64,000 bases of DNA from Candidatus Poribacteria bacterium (GCA_022822085.1 JAJECK010000105.1:22325-86324); one strand, 5' to 3'. Positions 37,174 to 46,412 are shown, counted from the first letter of the stretch. The notes: generated from the sequence alone by a model not told the origin. Numbers and translations: made by a program.

Positions 37174-37670
37174 TTAGAGATAACCTGCGTTGGAAAATAA
37201 GTTCGCAAGGTTCCTTTTTCTGCCACAACGTCCAATCAAAACGTTTATACGTTTGCCTCGGAATGTGACTATAATTTCTCGATTTCTTGGATTTGTCCAA
37301 TTGATTCCGCGTCCGTGAAACAGAACTGGAATGTAGGTGTTTTTTCATTTCGCTTCGGATTGGGGACAAGGGTGGTGGCAAATTCCAGACTATTTTCTAA
37401 CTTCTCACGCACATCCGATTCGTCGGATTTACCACTTTTGAGTTCAATTGAAACCGAAACCCAAGTGTTTTTAGCAACATGCACATAGAACAGCATCCGG
37501 TCACACCTTTTCCGGTTGTCACCAAGTTCGTCAAATTCTTTCTCTATGTCTATCACGACCTTCTGTCTGGGTATATCGGTAAGGTATGCCCGACATCCTT
37601 CCTCATAGCATGATTTAGTGATACTGTTTGGTGGCACCCGCCGATGAATGTGGGTAAGTCCGTTACTCAT
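37174..37670 (-). pseudogene. Frameshifted PD-(D/E)XK nuclease-like gene
   Basis: The first frame starts at the ATG at 37670 (a TTG at 37676 or 37703 is also possible; AGGAG lies upstream) and ends at 37269 after GQIQEIEKL. Adding one base at the TTATAG stop lets the next frame continue (IVTFRGKRINVLIGRCGRKR) to a stop at 37174, giving a sensible C-terminus. The middle has CDRMLFYV and VSVSIELKSGK, i.e. D and E-x-K in the spacing of a PD-(D/E)XK nuclease core. I think it is a decayed nuclease-like gene or a sequencing error in one. Confidence 0.5.
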
Positions 37671-37746
37671 ATTCAATCGTATCTTCTCCTTTCGCTTCTT
37701 CAATTCTGTTTTGGAGTCCTGCCGATTGGTTATAGAGGTCCTCCGC

Positions 37747-37775
37747 TTGACACATACACATATTTGCGTTAAAAT
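37747..37775 (+). promoter_or_regulatory. Sigma70 promoter of fumC
   Basis: TTGACA (37747-37752), a 17-bp spacer and TAAAAT (37770-37775), 40 bp upstream of the fumC ATG. Confidence 0.75.
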
Positions 37776-37815
37776 AAATTCAGATAAACATAATCGTCTT
37801 AGAAAGAGGATTTTA

Positions 37816-39207
37816 ATGAAAACACGAATAGAAAAAGATAGTTTAGGTGATGTAGAAGTGCCAGAGGACGCATATTGGGGTGCACAGACCCAACGCGCCT
37901 ATATCAACTTTGACATCGGTGATGAACATTTTCCACAAACATTCATACGCGCACTTGCCGATATCAAGTACGCAGCGGCGACTGTCAACGCTGAACTCGG
38001 AGGGATCACTTCGGAAATAGCAGACCTTATCTGTCGTGCTGCCGATGAAGTCGCAGACGGCAAACTTGCTGACCAATTCCCTCTCCGAATTTGGCAAACA
38101 GGCAGCGGCACACAGACACACATGAATATCAATGAAGTCATAGCGAACCGAGCAAATGAACTGGCAGGTGGTAGTCGCGGCATGAAATCCCCTGTGCATC
38201 CGAATGACCATGTGAACCGATCGCAATCAACTAACGATGTTTTCCCTACAGCCATACATATAGCAGTAGTTTCACAGATCATTGAACAATTGATACCCGC
38301 AGTCGCAGCCTTACAACAAGCATTAGAGGATAAATCGCAGGAATTCTCAGATATCGTAAAGACAGGTCGCACGCACCTGATGGATGCCACCCCCTTAACA
38401 TTGGGACAGGTATTCAGCGGATACGCACATCAAGTAACACATGCACAGGAAGCGATTCAGAACACGCTATCTCATCTTTACGAACTGCCAATTGGCGGAA
38501 CGGCTGTCGGTACAGGATTAAATACGCATCCAGATTATGCTGACGCTGTGGCATCTCGTATTACAGAACGGACGGGTCATCCGTTTATAAGTGCACCAAA
38601 TAAGTTCGAAGCGATGGGGGCAAGAGACGCACTCGTATCAACAAGTGGGGCAATGAAACGATTTGCTTGTTCCTTATATAAGATCGCCAACGATATTCGT
38701 CTGTTGGGGAGCGGTCCCCGATGCGGTATCGGTGAATTGATACTTCCAGAAAACGAACCGGGAAGTTCCATCATGCCCGGCAAAGTCAATCCGACACAGT
38801 GTGAGGCGATGACGATGGTTTGTGCACAGGTAATCGGCAACGATACAACTATATCACTGGCTGGTAGTGCTGGAAATTTTGAACTGAATGTATTTATGCC
38901 TGTAATTGCATTCAACATTCTGCAATCCATTCGGTTATTGACAGATGCATGTGATGCGTTTCGGAAGCATTGTGTTGCCGGCATTGAAGCGAACAGACAA
39001 GCAATAGCAGGTTATCTGGAAGCATCGTTGATGTTGGTGACAGCACTGACACCGAAAATTGGCTACGATGCAGCAGCAAAACTTGCACAAAAAGCGCATC
39101 GTGATGGCTCTACATTACGCGAAGTTGCAATTGAAGCGGGCGCACTAACTGCCGAAGAGTTTGATGCACTCGTTGTTCCGGGTGATATGGTCACACCGAA
39201 TCTGTAG
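37816..39207 (+). CDS. fumC: Fumarate hydratase class II
   Basis: A 463-residue enzyme of the TCA cycle, interconverting fumarate and malate. The start is the ATG at 37816, after AGAGGA; the open frame upstream runs through the promoter and is not coding. Class II fumarase signatures are present: [16 protein letters not shown] loop (here [17 protein letters not shown]), [16 protein letters not shown] (active-site His) and [15 protein letters not shown] (catalytic loop, about 316-330). Length matches E. coli FumC (467). It is probably monocistronic. Confidence 0.95.
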   Translation: MKTRIEKDSLGDVEVPEDAYWGAQTQRAYINFDIGDEHFPQTFIRALADIKYAAATVNAELGGITSEIADLICRAADEVADGKLADQFPLRIWQTGSGTQTHMNINEVIANRANELAGGSRGMKSPVHPNDHVNRSQSTNDVFPTAIHIAVVSQIIEQLIPAVAALQQALEDKSQEFSDIVKTGRTHLMDATPLTLGQVFSGYAHQVTHAQEAIQNTLSHLYELPIGGTAVGTGLNTHPDYADAVASRITERTGHPFISAPNKFEAMGARDALVSTSGAMKRFACSLYKIANDIRLLGSGPRCGIGELILPENEPGSSIMPGKVNPTQCEAMTMVCAQVIGNDTTISLAGSAGNFELNVFMPVIAFNILQSIRLLTDACDAFRKHCVAGIEANRQAIAGYLEASLMLVTALTPKIGYDAAAKLAQKAHRDGSTLREVAIEAGALTAEEFDALVVPGDMVTPNL

Positions 39208-39281
39208 ATATAGATTTTTAAAGACGGTTAAGAAAAAGTTTGGTATGATGTAAATATCAATGTCTAAGGGAGGTATCCGAA

Positions 39282-40133
39282 ATGAATCAACACGATTACA
39301 ATATCACCGAATCAGAGATTAGTTTCTTCAAGACGTTTGGCTACCTGAGTTTTCCACAACTGATGGCAGACAGGATTGAGGCAATTCAGGATGCTTTTGA
39401 AACCGTCTGGACAGAACGTGGTGGTGGACACAACGGTAAACCGCACGAAGGCACCGCACGCTCCTGTATAGTGCCTTTCATTGATCAGAGCGAGGAGTTA
39501 TCATCTTTGCTGGACGACCCACGAATTTTGGCAATTGCGAAGGCATTACTCGGAGAGGATTTTAACTATATGGGAAGCGATGGCAACTTCTATGTGGGGG
39601 ACACAGGTTGGCACTCTGACGGTGGGCATAAACTGGAAGACCCGATGCACATAAAAATTGCGTTCTATCTCGATCCGCTCACACGCGACACAGGTGCGCT
39701 CCGTGTCATTCCCGGAAGCCATCTATTTGGGGATATCTATGCAGATGGATTAAGCCAGCAAGTTGGGAAAAGCCAAGAGATGTGGGCAATGCACGGGAAA
39801 GATGTGCCTGCGGTGGCTTTTGAAACAACACCGGGCGATCTTGTGTTGTTTAATCACAATACGAAACACGCAGCGTTTGGTGGTGGAACACGCCGCCGCA
39901 TGTTTACGATGAATCTCTGTCAACGGTACCCTGATGAGAAGATAGATGCATTGCAGGCATATATAGCAGGTTCTGCAAGGTTCTGGATTGATCAAAAATA
40001 TGGTGAGAAGATGTTGAATACAGCAACACCGGAACGGCAGATACACCTTGAACAAGTAAGGGCAAATGATGGTCATCTTGCAGAGTTGGCACGTCAAGCA
40101 CGAGAAAGTATGAGTGAACCATCACGCGGATAA
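39282..40133 (+). CDS. Phytanoyl-CoA dioxygenase (PhyH) family protein
   Basis: A 283-residue Fe(II)/2-oxoglutarate oxygenase. The iron ligands are clear: His-x-Asp in GWHSDGGHK (about 110-112) and the distal His in NTKHAAFGGG (about 197), followed by the 2-oxoglutarate-binding RRRMF. The DTGALRVIPGSHLFGD strand is typical. GGAGG lies eight bases upstream of the ATG. It overlaps the convergent isomerase gene by 12 bases at the 3' end. Its substrate is unknown. Confidence 0.9.
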   Translation: MNQHDYNITESEISFFKTFGYLSFPQLMADRIEAIQDAFETVWTERGGGHNGKPHEGTARSCIVPFIDQSEELSSLLDDPRILAIAKALLGEDFNYMGSDGNFYVGDTGWHSDGGHKLEDPMHIKIAFYLDPLTRDTGALRVIPGSHLFGDIYADGLSQQVGKSQEMWAMHGKDVPAVAFETTPGDLVLFNHNTKHAAFGGGTRRRMFTMNLCQRYPDEKIDALQAYIAGSARFWIDQKYGEKMLNTATPERQIHLEQVRANDGHLAELARQARESMSEPSRG

Positions 40134-40952
40134 TGCTTGATCCCATGTTTGCTTAACATAAGTAATTGCTTCTTCGAATCCGCGTTTCCCTTGACGACTG
40201 GCTTCTTCTATGCTGAGCCAACCGTCGTAATTGGTTTGCCGCATCCGTGAGAAGATTTGCGGAATCGGTGATGCTCCTGTCCCAACACGCACAGGTTCAA
40301 ACTCACCCGCTTCACGCATGTCGAACACATGCAGCACGACAATACGATCAATCACTATATCAAGCAACTCCAATACGTCTTCTTGCAGCACGAGAGGGTT
40401 AGCTGTATCAAAACAGACACCGAGCGGTGTGTCCGATAATGCATCAAGGATTTCTAAGAAAATCTCTGACGGTTGTGAGAAATCCCAATACTGCCACGGA
40501 GCCCCTTTTGTATGATTCTCATAAGCAAGTGTAACACCTTGCTTTTCAGCTTCATCAAGTGCGTGCTGAAATCCGTCTGTAACCCAACGCACGCCGTCCT
40601 TGCGTTCAGTACCGGGATAATTTTGTCCTGCGGTCACACGAACAAATTTTGCGCCTAATGCTTTTGCCAATGCAATGTCCGATTTCAACTTGGTTAATTC
40701 TTCTGCGCGTTGATCAGGATCGGGATGCGTAAAATCTGAATAACACGCTATCATACAAGCCTCTAAACCGCGTCTTGCAAGAGATACCCATACGGTGTTA
40801 AGCAGTCGGTCATTCCATTGCGGGAAGAATTTGATGCTAAAATCAACTGCATCCAAACCCAATTCAGCACCAAGCCGAATCCAGTCAGCAACAGAACTTT
40901 TTCCACTGAAAATGTCATCGTAAAGAGAGACAGGGAGGCAACTGAGTTTCAT
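40122..40952 (-). CDS. Sugar phosphate isomerase/epimerase (TIM barrel)
   Basis: A 276-residue xylose-isomerase-like TIM barrel. Metal ligands visible are Glu in LAYENHTKG, Asp in GVCFDTANP, His in IVVLHVFDM and Glu in LSIEEASRQG. Related to sugar epimerases and inosose dehydratase. It is convergent with, and overlaps, the PhyH gene at 39282-40133. No sugar kinase or transporter is adjacent, so the substrate is open. Confidence 0.86.
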   Translation of the reverse strand: MKLSCLPVSLYDDIFSGKSSVADWIRLGAELGLDAVDFSIKFFPQWNDRLLNTVWVSLARRGLEACMIACYSDFTHPDPDQRAEELTKLKSDIALAKALGAKFVRVTAGQNYPGTERKDGVRWVTDGFQHALDEAEKQGVTLAYENHTKGAPWQYWDFSQPSEIFLEILDALSDTPLGVCFDTANPLVLQEDVLELLDIVIDRIVVLHVFDMREAGEFEPVRVGTGASPIPQIFSRMRQTNYDGWLSIEEASRQGKRGFEEAITYVKQTWDQALSA

Positions 40953-41139
40953 AGTTTTTCGCCTTCTAATGGTCTTATGTAATGATGATCATTATAATAG
41001 AGGGCAGTAAGATATTCAAGGATTATATTATCCAAGATGCCTACATAACCAAGTCCGATTTGAAGTTTAGAAAATCAGTTGAATATCATCTAATTGCATG
41101 TTATCATTATCTAAAAACAAAACTTGGTAGGGCAAAACA

Positions 41140-41427
41140 ATGGAAAATCAAAAACTTGCTGAAAAGTATTTCAATAGCGGTGTAGAAAATAGCAAAAATG
41201 GTGAGGTAGAACTTGCCATTGAAGACTTTACCCAAGCAATAGAACTAAAACCTGATTACGCGGAGGCTTATTATTATCGTGGAGGGGCATGGTTACGCCT
41301 TGACAATCGGGAAAAAGCGGAAGTAGACTTGTCAGTTGCAAGAGACCTTGGAATGAATGACATCATAATATTAGATAAAATCGGACAAGACTACGAGAGA
41401 GCATGGAAAATTCTGGGCAACGTATAA
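41140..41427 (+). CDS. Small TPR protein
   Basis: A 95-residue protein with about two tetratricopeptide repeats: LAEKYFNSGVENSKNGEVEL and AIELKPDYAEAYYYRGGAWL, followed by a partial third unit. It has no signal peptide. It probably acts as a soluble adaptor. The neighbours downstream are unknowns and it is not clearly in an operon. Confidence 0.75.
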   Translation: MENQKLAEKYFNSGVENSKNGEVELAIEDFTQAIELKPDYAEAYYYRGGAWLRLDNREKAEVDLSVARDLGMNDIIILDKIGQDYERAWKILGNV

Positions 41428-41602
41428 GATATTTGACAATATCGGAAATTCTGATGGTGGCTGATTGGCATGAAAGCAACTATCAGGTATTATCGGTCTA
41501 AAGATTGCAGATGGATCCACAACTGATATTGACGCAATCGCAAATTATATTCAACAATGGATTTTGACATGATCGTCTGACCAATTTTTTTCTATCCAAC
41601 CA

Positions 41603-41935
41603 ATGAACCCATCAGATAAAAAACATTTCCTCAAAATGTGCAGCCACCCCGATATACAAGCACTGCAACCCACCACAGAAAAGCCCGAAAACTTATGGAT
41701 ACCGACGGTTGAACAACTACAAGAACTATTAAACCAGAAACTACCATATCCAGACCGTTCCAATTTCAACCAAACCGCAAATGGATGGGTATATGACACC
41801 TACTTCCGCGAGTGGGCAGCAGATTATGGGACATATATAGATACCCATCGCCAGTTTGCCGGACCTAACCCAGAGATAGTACTAATGCAGGTGTTAATGG
41901 CACTATTGGGTATTGATGGTCGATGGATGGTATGA
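41603..41935 (+). CDS. Small protein of unknown function
   Basis: A 110-residue soluble protein with no recognised domain. LWIPTVEQLQELLNQKLPYP and a C-terminal GIDGRWMV resemble, in general style, small phage-associated proteins of the type LWLPTQEQLQ...DGEKWV. That likeness is weak. It lies 24 bp ahead of the gene at 41960 in the same direction, so the two may be co-transcribed. Translation start evidence is poor. Confidence 0.5.
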   Translation: MNPSDKKHFLKMCSHPDIQALQPTTEKPENLWIPTVEQLQELLNQKLPYPDRSNFNQTANGWVYDTYFREWAADYGTYIDTHRQFAGPNPEIVLMQVLMALLGIDGRWMV

Positions 41936-41959
41936 AAAAGAACCTTCAAGGAGAATTCT

Positions 41960-42670
41960 ATGACTTATGAAATATTATTAGCAACGATTCGAGAATACAA
42001 ACAGGCAGGGATAACAGATCTGGATACCATAACCACGCTTCTCAACGACACATTTGGGGACTGGCTAAAATCCCAAAACGTGAACCATCTTGAGATGTTA
42101 GATGAAAACAAATTATGCTTGAATATAACAGGACTATTAAAAGAACGGACACCATCAAAAGGAATCCAATTATACTCAAGATTTCTCGTAATTTCGCTCG
42201 ACGACATTACTGAAAACACTGAAGCAATAGAGGATGCTCTGAAATCTTATACTTCAGATGGTGATGGTGCTTATGTTTGGATAGTACCAGATGGATATAT
42301 GGCAGCGTTGACACCAACAGAACAGGAATGGGAACAGCACGGCGGCGGATATTTCTCACATGAATCTATATGTGTCTCTAACACCTCGGATATTGATACG
42401 CGGTGCCTCTTAGAAGTGCTTTATGAGGGCACTGAGATGGACAACGTTTCTTGCGAATTTGACGTGCCTGCACAAAGATCTGTTCATTATCGGTTGGATA
42501 AACTAAAGGATGCCAACGGTGCACCACTAATTGCTAAAGATGCTCCCGTAAGTTATAAAATCACAAGCAGAGACGCGCGAATAGTTGTACAAGGTTCACG
42601 TATCCTAACGAGCGGTGAGAACAGCATGTTCGCAAGTTTCGGAACAGTCCTGGCGTGGTGTTCACAATAA
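41960..42670 (+). CDS. Protein with a C-terminal sensory-rhodopsin-transducer-like (ASRT) domain
   Basis: A 236-residue protein with AAGGAG six bases upstream. The N-terminal 80 residues are a helical unknown (LLATIREYKQAGITDLDTIT). The C-terminal half looks like the Anabaena sensory rhodopsin transducer family: VWIVPDGYMA, FSHESICVSNTSD, LEVLYEG, FDVPAQRSVHYRLDKL, VSYKITSRDARIVVQGSR and SFGTVLAW. ASRT is a beta-sandwich tetramer that signals from a microbial rhodopsin; many homologues lack a rhodopsin partner, and none is present here. It may bind sugar or another small ligand. The fusion to an extra N-terminal domain is unusual. Confidence 0.65.
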   Translation: MTYEILLATIREYKQAGITDLDTITTLLNDTFGDWLKSQNVNHLEMLDENKLCLNITGLLKERTPSKGIQLYSRFLVISLDDITENTEAIEDALKSYTSDGDGAYVWIVPDGYMAALTPTEQEWEQHGGGYFSHESICVSNTSDIDTRCLLEVLYEGTEMDNVSCEFDVPAQRSVHYRLDKLKDANGAPLIAKDAPVSYKITSRDARIVVQGSRILTSGENSMFASFGTVLAWCSQ

Positions 42671-42682
42671 CATAAACACTCA

Positions 42683-42790
42683 AGGACTTACGCAACTTGC
42701 GCAAAAAAACAGGCAAATTTGCATAAAAAGTCGTTATTTCAGCACATTTAACCCCCTAAATCCCCTTATCAAGGGGAATGCGTAAGTCCT
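42683..42790. repeat. MITE-like element with AGGACTTACGCA ends
   Basis: Terminal inverted repeats AGGACTTACGCA (42683-42694) and TGCGTAAGTCCT (42779-42790) flank 84 bp with no reading frame but with a CCCCTTATCAAGGGG hairpin. It ends six bases from the 3' end of the PhyH gene at 42796. A single copy of the right end lies at 31429-31440. Confidence 0.7.
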
Positions 42791-42795
42791 GTACT

Positions 42796-43755
42796 CTATC
42801 TATAAGGTTCCAAATCAATACCCGGAAATGCCTGCGCTAAACGTTCTAATGCCTTCGGAGTGTAATATGGATCACCAACGGCAGGCCACCCAAAGACGTT
42901 TCTCACAGCAGGTGTTGTCTGGGTAATAAAGTTCATATAGTGCGGACTTGACCGTGGAATGGGTCGTGTCGTATTGCACCAGCCGGCATTGTCAGCACGA
43001 TGGAAATGATACCCCATCCAAACCCGTTGCTTACTTCTATTCGCAAATGGTTGCGCAGCATGCACAATATAACTTGAACGATAAATCGCACTCCCCGCTT
43101 TCGCAATCAGAGGAACTGGTTCTCCCAACTCCTTAAACTCACGTAGGTCAGGAATTCCGAGTCCACCAGCACTGCCGGGATGTTTCTCCCATATTAATTC
43201 TAACTGGTCCTGTGAACCCGGACAGATAAGCATGGGTGCGCCATCCAAGTCAACATCATGCAACATAATGCTACAAAGAATATACCCATATCGTAGCCAA
43301 TTAGGATGTGGCGGGAGGGCTGAATTTGTTCCGTTATCAATGTGATACCCTTGCCAAGGATGCTCACTATAGCGTTTATCCGTTAACCCTTCTCTGAGAA
43401 ATATTTGCCCATAACTGATACGGATTTCTTCTGTGTCTAACAATTGCTTCGCAATACTCAGATAAGTTTCATTTTCAATAAGTGTGTCTACTGCTTCTAA
43501 CCCGGTTGGAAAGTGCGAAATCTTAGCAAAGGGACCCGCAAGCTGATTCATGGGATTGTTTTTTTCATAAGACCGTTCAAGTTTGTCCGGTTTATCGTCC
43601 CATTTTGCGCGATATTCAGAATAAGACATCCCATCATAAGCATTTTGCTCAACTGCTTCCAATGCAGCAGAAACGATATCTTGTGAAAAAACATTCGGCA
43701 CAACAATTATTCCGTCACGTTTCCAAGTTGCATGTTGTTCGTCAGTCAGTTTCAT
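42796..43755 (-). CDS. Phytanoyl-CoA dioxygenase (PhyH) family protein
   Basis: A protein of about 319 residues. I put the start at the ATG at 43755, since AGGGGTG precedes it and the upstream gene ends at 43760; the longer open frame to 43803 overlaps that gene. His-x-Asp is in GYHIDNGTN (about 137-139) and the distal His in SYIVHAAQPF (about 231), with Arg nearby (KQRVWMGYH). It is translationally linked to the RmlB-like gene by a four-base gap. Possible substrates include a sugar-linked compound, judging only from this link. Confidence 0.85.
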   Translation of the reverse strand: MKLTDEQHATWKRDGIIVVPNVFSQDIVSAALEAVEQNAYDGMSYSEYRAKWDDKPDKLERSYEKNNPMNQLAGPFAKISHFPTGLEAVDTLIENETYLSIAKQLLDTEEIRISYGQIFLREGLTDKRYSEHPWQGYHIDNGTNSALPPHPNWLRYGYILCSIMLHDVDLDGAPMLICPGSQDQLELIWEKHPGSAGGLGIPDLREFKELGEPVPLIAKAGSAIYRSSYIVHAAQPFANRSKQRVWMGYHFHRADNAGWCNTTRPIPRSSPHYMNFITQTTPAVRNVFGWPAVGDPYYTPKALERLAQAFPGIDLEPYR

Positions 43756-43759
43756 CGGT

Positions 43760-44800
43760 TCACCCCTTTTGATACGAGAACTTCTCCCATTTGTCCTCTT
43801 CAACGTTTTCAGTTATGGTATTTTGTTGAATCTTCTCCCACCATTTTCTATTTTCAACGTACCACGCGATAGTTTGTTGCATACCCTGTTCAAAAGGTAT
43901 TTCTGGTTGCCATCCGAGTTCACGGATGACTTTCCCTGAATCTAAGAGATAACGACAATCGTGGCCGGGTCTATCAGGAACATAGGTTTTCAGCTGTTGC
44001 GGTTTCTCCAGGATCTCTAATATAAAATCAGTAATTTCCTCAATGCTTTTCTCAACACCACTCCCGACATTATAGGTTTCTCCTACCTTTCCACTGTGGA
44101 CAATGGATGCAATCGCACGGCAATGATCATCAACATGCAACCATTCTCTGCGGTTGTGGCTACTGCGATAGAGAGTCAACGGCAAATCTTGAAGGGCATT
44201 CGTTGTAAAGAGTGGGATTAGTTTTTCCGGATGCTGATAGGGTCCATAATTATTGGAACAGTTAGAAATGGTAATTGGCAGTCCAAAACTATGAAAATAT
44301 GCGTTGACGAGATGGTCAGCTGCTGCTTTTGATGCATTGTAAGGCGTTTGTGGTCGGTAAGGTGCAGTTTCTGAAAATGCTTCAGATGAATGCAAGGGAA
44401 GTTCACCGTATACTTCACATGTAGAAATATGATGAAACCGAGACACATCGTATTGACGGGCAGCATCTAACAAAACCTGCGTTCCCATCACATTTGTTTC
44501 TGTGAATACACGCGGATTCAATATAGCACGACTATTGTGTGACTCCGCTGCGAAATTGACAATCACATCCGGTCGATGTGTTTCCATTATCTCCGAGACG
44601 AATGCATCATCACGAATATCACCCTGCACAAACACATACCTATCTGTATAAGCTAGGACAATATCTGTCAGGTTAGCGAGGTTCCCCGCATAAGTCAACA
44701 GATCAAGGTTCACTATATCATCATTGGGATACTCCTTGAGCCAGTATTTGATAAAGTTCGTCCCGATAAATCCTGCTCCACCCGTAACCAATAATTTCAT
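43760..44800 (-). CDS. rfbB: dTDP-glucose 4,6-dehydratase-like protein (RmlB/RfbB)
   Basis: A 346-residue extended SDR. It has GGAGFIG (7-13), a YxxxK pair in YNASKAAADH (about 154-158), NNYGPYQHPEKLIP and a C-terminal REWLHVDDHCRAI. It fits RmlB closely, which makes dTDP-4-keto-6-deoxyglucose for rhamnose or other deoxy sugars. The catalytic triplet usually reads STDEVYG but here it is STCEVYG (about 126-132): the Asp acid is Cys, so activity may be altered or the substrate different. It is coupled to the PhyH gene downstream. The other rml genes are absent. Confidence 0.83.
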   Translation of the reverse strand: MKLLVTGGAGFIGTNFIKYWLKEYPNDDIVNLDLLTYAGNLANLTDIVLAYTDRYVFVQGDIRDDAFVSEIMETHRPDVIVNFAAESHNSRAILNPRVFTETNVMGTQVLLDAARQYDVSRFHHISTCEVYGELPLHSSEAFSETAPYRPQTPYNASKAAADHLVNAYFHSFGLPITISNCSNNYGPYQHPEKLIPLFTTNALQDLPLTLYRSSHNRREWLHVDDHCRAIASIVHSGKVGETYNVGSGVEKSIEEITDFILEILEKPQQLKTYVPDRPGHDCRYLLDSGKVIRELGWQPEIPFEQGMQQTIAWYVENRKWWEKIQQNTITENVEEDKWEKFSYQKG

Positions 44801-44847
44801 ACTTATTCCTAAAATTCAAAGGTGTTTAATCTTTTATATCGCTTAGA

Positions 44848-44965
44848 ATTATAGTAAAGTCAACAATTACCTATACATTGGCGAGGTTAGGAAACCTCGC
44901 CAGCAGTGGGTTGTGAGATAAGTTGTACATTGAAGTGTGAACATATTTTTAGATTTTACTATAAT
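44848..44965. repeat. MITE copy A (ATTATAGTAAA ends, GGTTAGGAAACC hairpin)
   Basis: Terminal repeats ATTATAGTAAA (44848-44858) and TTTACTATAAT (44955-44965). A central hairpin has 9-bp stems GGCGAGGTT and AACCTCGCC around AGGA (44880-44901). A second copy of similar length and sequence lies at 51529-51645. It has no coding capacity. Confidence 0.85.
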
Positions 44966-45052
44966 CCCGTGCAAATGAATGACAATATCCTATCAGAAAC
45001 AGAAACGTAATGTCAATGTAATTGTAAGATGTTGGGTATGTAAAAGAAATTG

Positions 45053-45081
45053 TTGACAAAAAAATATAACACATATAGAAT
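45053..45081 (+). promoter_or_regulatory. Sigma70 promoter of the aldo/keto reductase gene
   Basis: TTGACA (45053-45058), 17-bp spacer, TAGAAT (45076-45081), followed 30 bp later by the ATG at 45112. Confidence 0.75.
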
Positions 45082-45111
45082 GCTACACAAGACCTTATGG
45101 AGGCATCAACT

Positions 45112-46050
45112 ATGCGACAGCGTAAGTTTGGTAAAACAGGTTTGACTGTCTCTGAGATCGGCATGGGAACATGGGAACTCGGAGGACGCGAATGGGGAGA
45201 TATCGGTGAAAAAGAAGCCGTGGATCTCCTGCGATACGCCTTTGAAAAAGGTGTCACCTATTACGATACCGCTGACCAATACGGTGGTGGACGCGCTGAA
45301 CGCCTATTAGGCGAGGCGTTTTCCGCACTCGGTAATAGAGTTGTCATCGCAACAAAACTCGGATATGAATTAGACTCCGACGGTTGGATCAGTCAAGGTG
45401 GCGAAGTGCCTGCCTTCAACGCTTCGCGGGATTATATCCGTCAATCTGTTGAGGGAAGTCTCACCCGATTGAAAAGAGATATGATAGACATCTATCAATT
45501 TCATGCACCACCGCCTGAAGAGATGTGGGATGAAGCATTCGGAACAATGGCAGAACTCAAATCTGAGGGAAAAATCCGCTTTTATGGGTTATGTCTCGGA
45601 AATGAAGCACAAGCACTCAAGGCAATAGCAGAAACAGGTATTTCATCGTTGATGCTCACATACAACATCCTAAATCAAGCAATGGCAAATCCTGTGATGG
45701 AAACTGCAGCAGAAAAAGGTATTGCCGTAACTGTTCGCCAACCTCTGTCATCTGGGTTGCTGTCAGGGAACCTCAATGCGGATACGGTCTTTGCAGAAAA
45801 CGATTATCGCAAGACATGGTCCCGTGAAAAATTCCTCACAGATTTAGAGAGAGTTGAAGAGATAAAATCCGTTGTTAGAGGTAAAGCGAAAAGTCTACCG
45901 CAAGCCGCACTCAAATTCATTTTAGCACATCCCGCAGTCTGTTGTGTCACACCGGGTATGATGACTCCTGCACAAGTTGATGACGGAGTCGCCACCTCTG
46001 GTGGTGCCCCGCTACCCTCCGCAATTATCAAAAAACTGCGCGAGAATTAG
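45112..46050 (+). CDS. Aldo/keto reductase
   Basis: A protein of about 312 residues. The start is the ATG at 45112, because GGAGG lies eight bases upstream; an earlier ATG at 45097 is part of that site. The family tetrad can be seen: Asp and Tyr in YYDTADQYGGG, Lys in VIATKLGY and His in YQFHAPPPEE, and the NADPH site near GKAKSLPQAALKFIL. It is a TIM-barrel NADPH oxidoreductase of sugars or aldehydes. It is followed 9 bp later by the thiamine-binding gene and is probably co-transcribed with it. Confidence 0.9.
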   Translation: MRQRKFGKTGLTVSEIGMGTWELGGREWGDIGEKEAVDLLRYAFEKGVTYYDTADQYGGGRAERLLGEAFSALGNRVVIATKLGYELDSDGWISQGGEVPAFNASRDYIRQSVEGSLTRLKRDMIDIYQFHAPPPEEMWDEAFGTMAELKSEGKIRFYGLCLGNEAQALKAIAETGISSLMLTYNILNQAMANPVMETAAEKGIAVTVRQPLSSGLLSGNLNADTVFAENDYRKTWSREKFLTDLERVEEIKSVVRGKAKSLPQAALKFILAHPAVCCVTPGMMTPAQVDDGVATSGGAPLPSAIIKKLREN

Positions 46051-46059
46051 GGAGAACAG

Positions 46060-46365
46060 ATGAAAGTCATTGCTGATCTCTGTGTTGTTCCTATGGGAGT
46101 CGGGGTATCTGTCTCAAAACACGTCACAGCCTGTGAAAAAGTGTTAAAAGAAGCAGGATTAAAAACGAAACTGCACGCTTACGGCACAAATATTGAAGGT
46201 GAATGGGATGTTGTATTTGAGGCAATTAGACGTTGTCATGAAGTTGTGCATGAAATGGGCGCACCCCGAATTACGACAACCCTCAAATTCGGCACTCGGA
46301 TAGATAGAAATCAAACAATGGAAGATAAGGTTGATAGTGTTCAAAAACAGACGATTGTTGAATAA
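46060..46365 (+). CDS. MTH1187 family thiamine-binding protein
   Basis: A 101-residue protein of the MTH1187/YkoF (DUF77) family: VIADLCVVPMGVGVSVSKHV, KLHAYGTNIEGEWDVVFEAI and a tail GAPRITTTLKFGTR. Members are ferredoxin-fold tetramers that bind thiamine or its precursors. It may scavenge thiamine or act as a metabolite-binding protein. It follows the aldo/keto reductase gene by nine bases with a GGGAG site. Confidence 0.88.
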   Translation: MKVIADLCVVPMGVGVSVSKHVTACEKVLKEAGLKTKLHAYGTNIEGEWDVVFEAIRRCHEVVHEMGAPRITTTLKFGTRIDRNQTMEDKVDSVQKQTIVE

Positions 46366-46384
46366 TTTATTTTTAGAAAAAGTC

Positions 46385-46412
46385 TTGACTTTTTTTGACA
46401 ATCTGCTACAAT
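46385..46412 (+). promoter_or_regulatory. Promoter of the secreted module protein
   Basis: TTGACT (46385-46390), 16-bp spacer and TACAAT (46407-46412); an overlapping TTGACA (46395-46400) with TAGAAA is an alternative. It lies 55-80 bp upstream of the ATG at 46468. Confidence 0.55.

Noticed and set aside
41485..41572. Short open fragment between two small genes
   Set aside because: It ends with a stop and looks like a coding tail, but has no start, no ribosome-binding site and no recognisable relative.
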